This document shows positions 63,417-64,000 of a stretch of 64,000 nucleotides of DNA, piece after piece; position 1 is the stretch's first letter; the number at the start of each line of letters is the position of its first letter. The stretch is from Microvirga makkahensis (GTDB taxonomy: Bacteria > Pseudomonadota > Alphaproteobacteria > Rhizobiales > Beijerinckiaceae), in NCBI RefSeq assembly GCF_009830105.1, contig NZ_WURB01000002.1, positions 248,001 through 312,000 on the forward strand, given 5' to 3'. Both the position numbers and the translations under genes were made by a program. The notes under the pieces were generated by a model. That model searched no databases. It had not been told where the DNA came from and saw only the letters and a list, made by a program, of their open reading frames with translations.

Positions 63417-64000
63417 CTAAACCACAAACAACCCGGCTGTCACCGTGATGAGGATGATGAGAGTCGTCCCCGTAAACACGGCAATATGCCGCCAACCGAT
63501 GCGCAGGAGAGAGGTCAACGAGGTACTCAGCCCCAATGCCGCGATGGCGATCAGCATTCCCCAGCTGGAAAGTTGGATGAGGGTGCTCCTGATCGGCGCA
63601 TAGACAGGCTGGAGATCCGGGACGAGCGGCATCATGCTGTTGACGACACTCAATCCGAGGAATGCTAGCGCGAAGACCGGAACGGGCACTTTGGCTGCGG
63701 CGTGCTGAGCGTTGCTGCGTGTGAACCACCAGCCGATCGCGAGCACGGCCGGAAGGAGCAGGAACACGCGAAAGAGCTTGACGATCACCGCAGTGTTGCC
63801 GACAGGCTCGGACACTGCATAGCCGGCCCCGACGACTTGGGCCATGTCGTGAATTGTGGCCCCGAGCATGATGCCAGTCCTCTGGGCATCCAGACCGAGC
63901 AGAACGCACAACGGCGGATAGAGGATCATGACAAGGGTCGAGACGGCGTTGGCCGCTACGACCGTGAACGCCACATCTGCTCCTTTCTGCGGATAGGAAG
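63417..64000 (-). CDS. YeiH/UPF0324-family transporter, 5' end cut by window edge
   Basis: The C-terminal 194 residues or so of a membrane protein of the YeiH family (putative sulfate or anion exporter). The frame stays open to 64000, so the start is outside the window; GTG 63974 inside it is not a likely start because the family sequence continues upstream. Characteristic is LVMILYPPLCVLLGLDAQRTGIMLGATIHDMAQVVGAGYAVSEPVGNTAVIVKLFRVFLLLPAVLAIGWW, followed by three helices. Loss of the first half prevents a full check. Confidence 0.85.
   Translation of the reverse strand, partial: SYPQKGADVAFTVVAANAVSTLVMILYPPLCVLLGLDAQRTGIMLGATIHDMAQVVGAGYAVSEPVGNTAVIVKLFRVFLLLPAVLAIGWWFTRSNAQHAAAKVPVPVFALAFLGLSVVNSMMPLVPDLQPVYAPIRSTLIQLSSWGMLIAIAALGLSTSLTSLLRIGWRHIAVFTGTTLIILITVTAGLFVV

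Overview
The window looks like a chromosomal piece of a GC-rich alphaproteobacterium, most likely order Hyphomicrobiales (Rhizobiales) and perhaps a Methylobacteriaceae/Microvirga-type organism. The reasons are the codon bias, the many GTG/TTG starts, a Cpa-type Tad pilus locus, a NepR-like protein, a DUF6894 protein and REP-like palindromes. The genus call is an inference from family content only. No rRNA, tRNA, CRISPR array or intact insertion sequence was recognised.

Left part (1-13.3 kb): an aromatic acyl-CoA degradation island. A minus-strand operon encodes a fused flavin monooxygenase/Old Yellow Enzyme protein (2-aminobenzoyl-CoA monooxygenase/reductase or salicylyl-CoA hydroxylase type), an SDR dehydrogenase, a MarR regulator, an enoyl-CoA hydratase and an acyl-CoA dehydrogenase cut by the left edge. 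Next come an aryl-CoA ligase, a divergent five-gene LIV-type ABC importer and an arylformamidase-like hydrolase. A TTTTA-N4-TAAAA-like palindrome sits in both regulatory regions. The likely job is uptake of anthranilate, a formylated precursor or salicylate, then CoA activation, ring attack and beta-oxidation.

13.4-18.1 kb: two convergent GH13 enzymes flank a tiny proline-rich protein, followed by an SDR with a hydrophobic C-terminus. 18.3-30.8 kb: a respiratory island with a caa3-type oxidase (subunits I and III fused, subunit II carrying heme c), CtaG, a small cytochrome c lipoprotein, and a complete alternative complex III set (actA-F). Together these would pass electrons from quinol to oxygen without a bc1 complex.

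31-38 kb: a decayed chemoreceptor gene, a TerC-family membrane protein, and a tricarballylate/citrate-type locus (Bug-family binding protein, tcuB, tcuA, divergent GntR regulator with a perfect palindromic operator).

38.7-59.3 kb: a Tad/Flp pilus locus in at least four units (cpaA-cpaB-cpaE-tadE-tadE-pilN; cpaF-tadB-tadC-tadG; flp; cpaC-lipoprotein). It is framed by signalling genes. On one side are a PilZ protein, a LuxR-type response regulator and a hybrid kinase with REC and HPt domains. On the other are a CheY-like protein and an operon of a four-PAS/XRE regulator, a CHASE4-GGDEF-EAL enzyme and a TPR lipoprotein. Paired boxes of the form RTGSATTAA lie upstream of three Tad units, 22, 23 and 33 bp apart.

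59.9-64 kb: a DUF6894-NepR pair behind a possible EcfG-type promoter, a CBS-BON protein, an AbrB-family membrane protein, and a YeiH-family transporter cut by the right edge.
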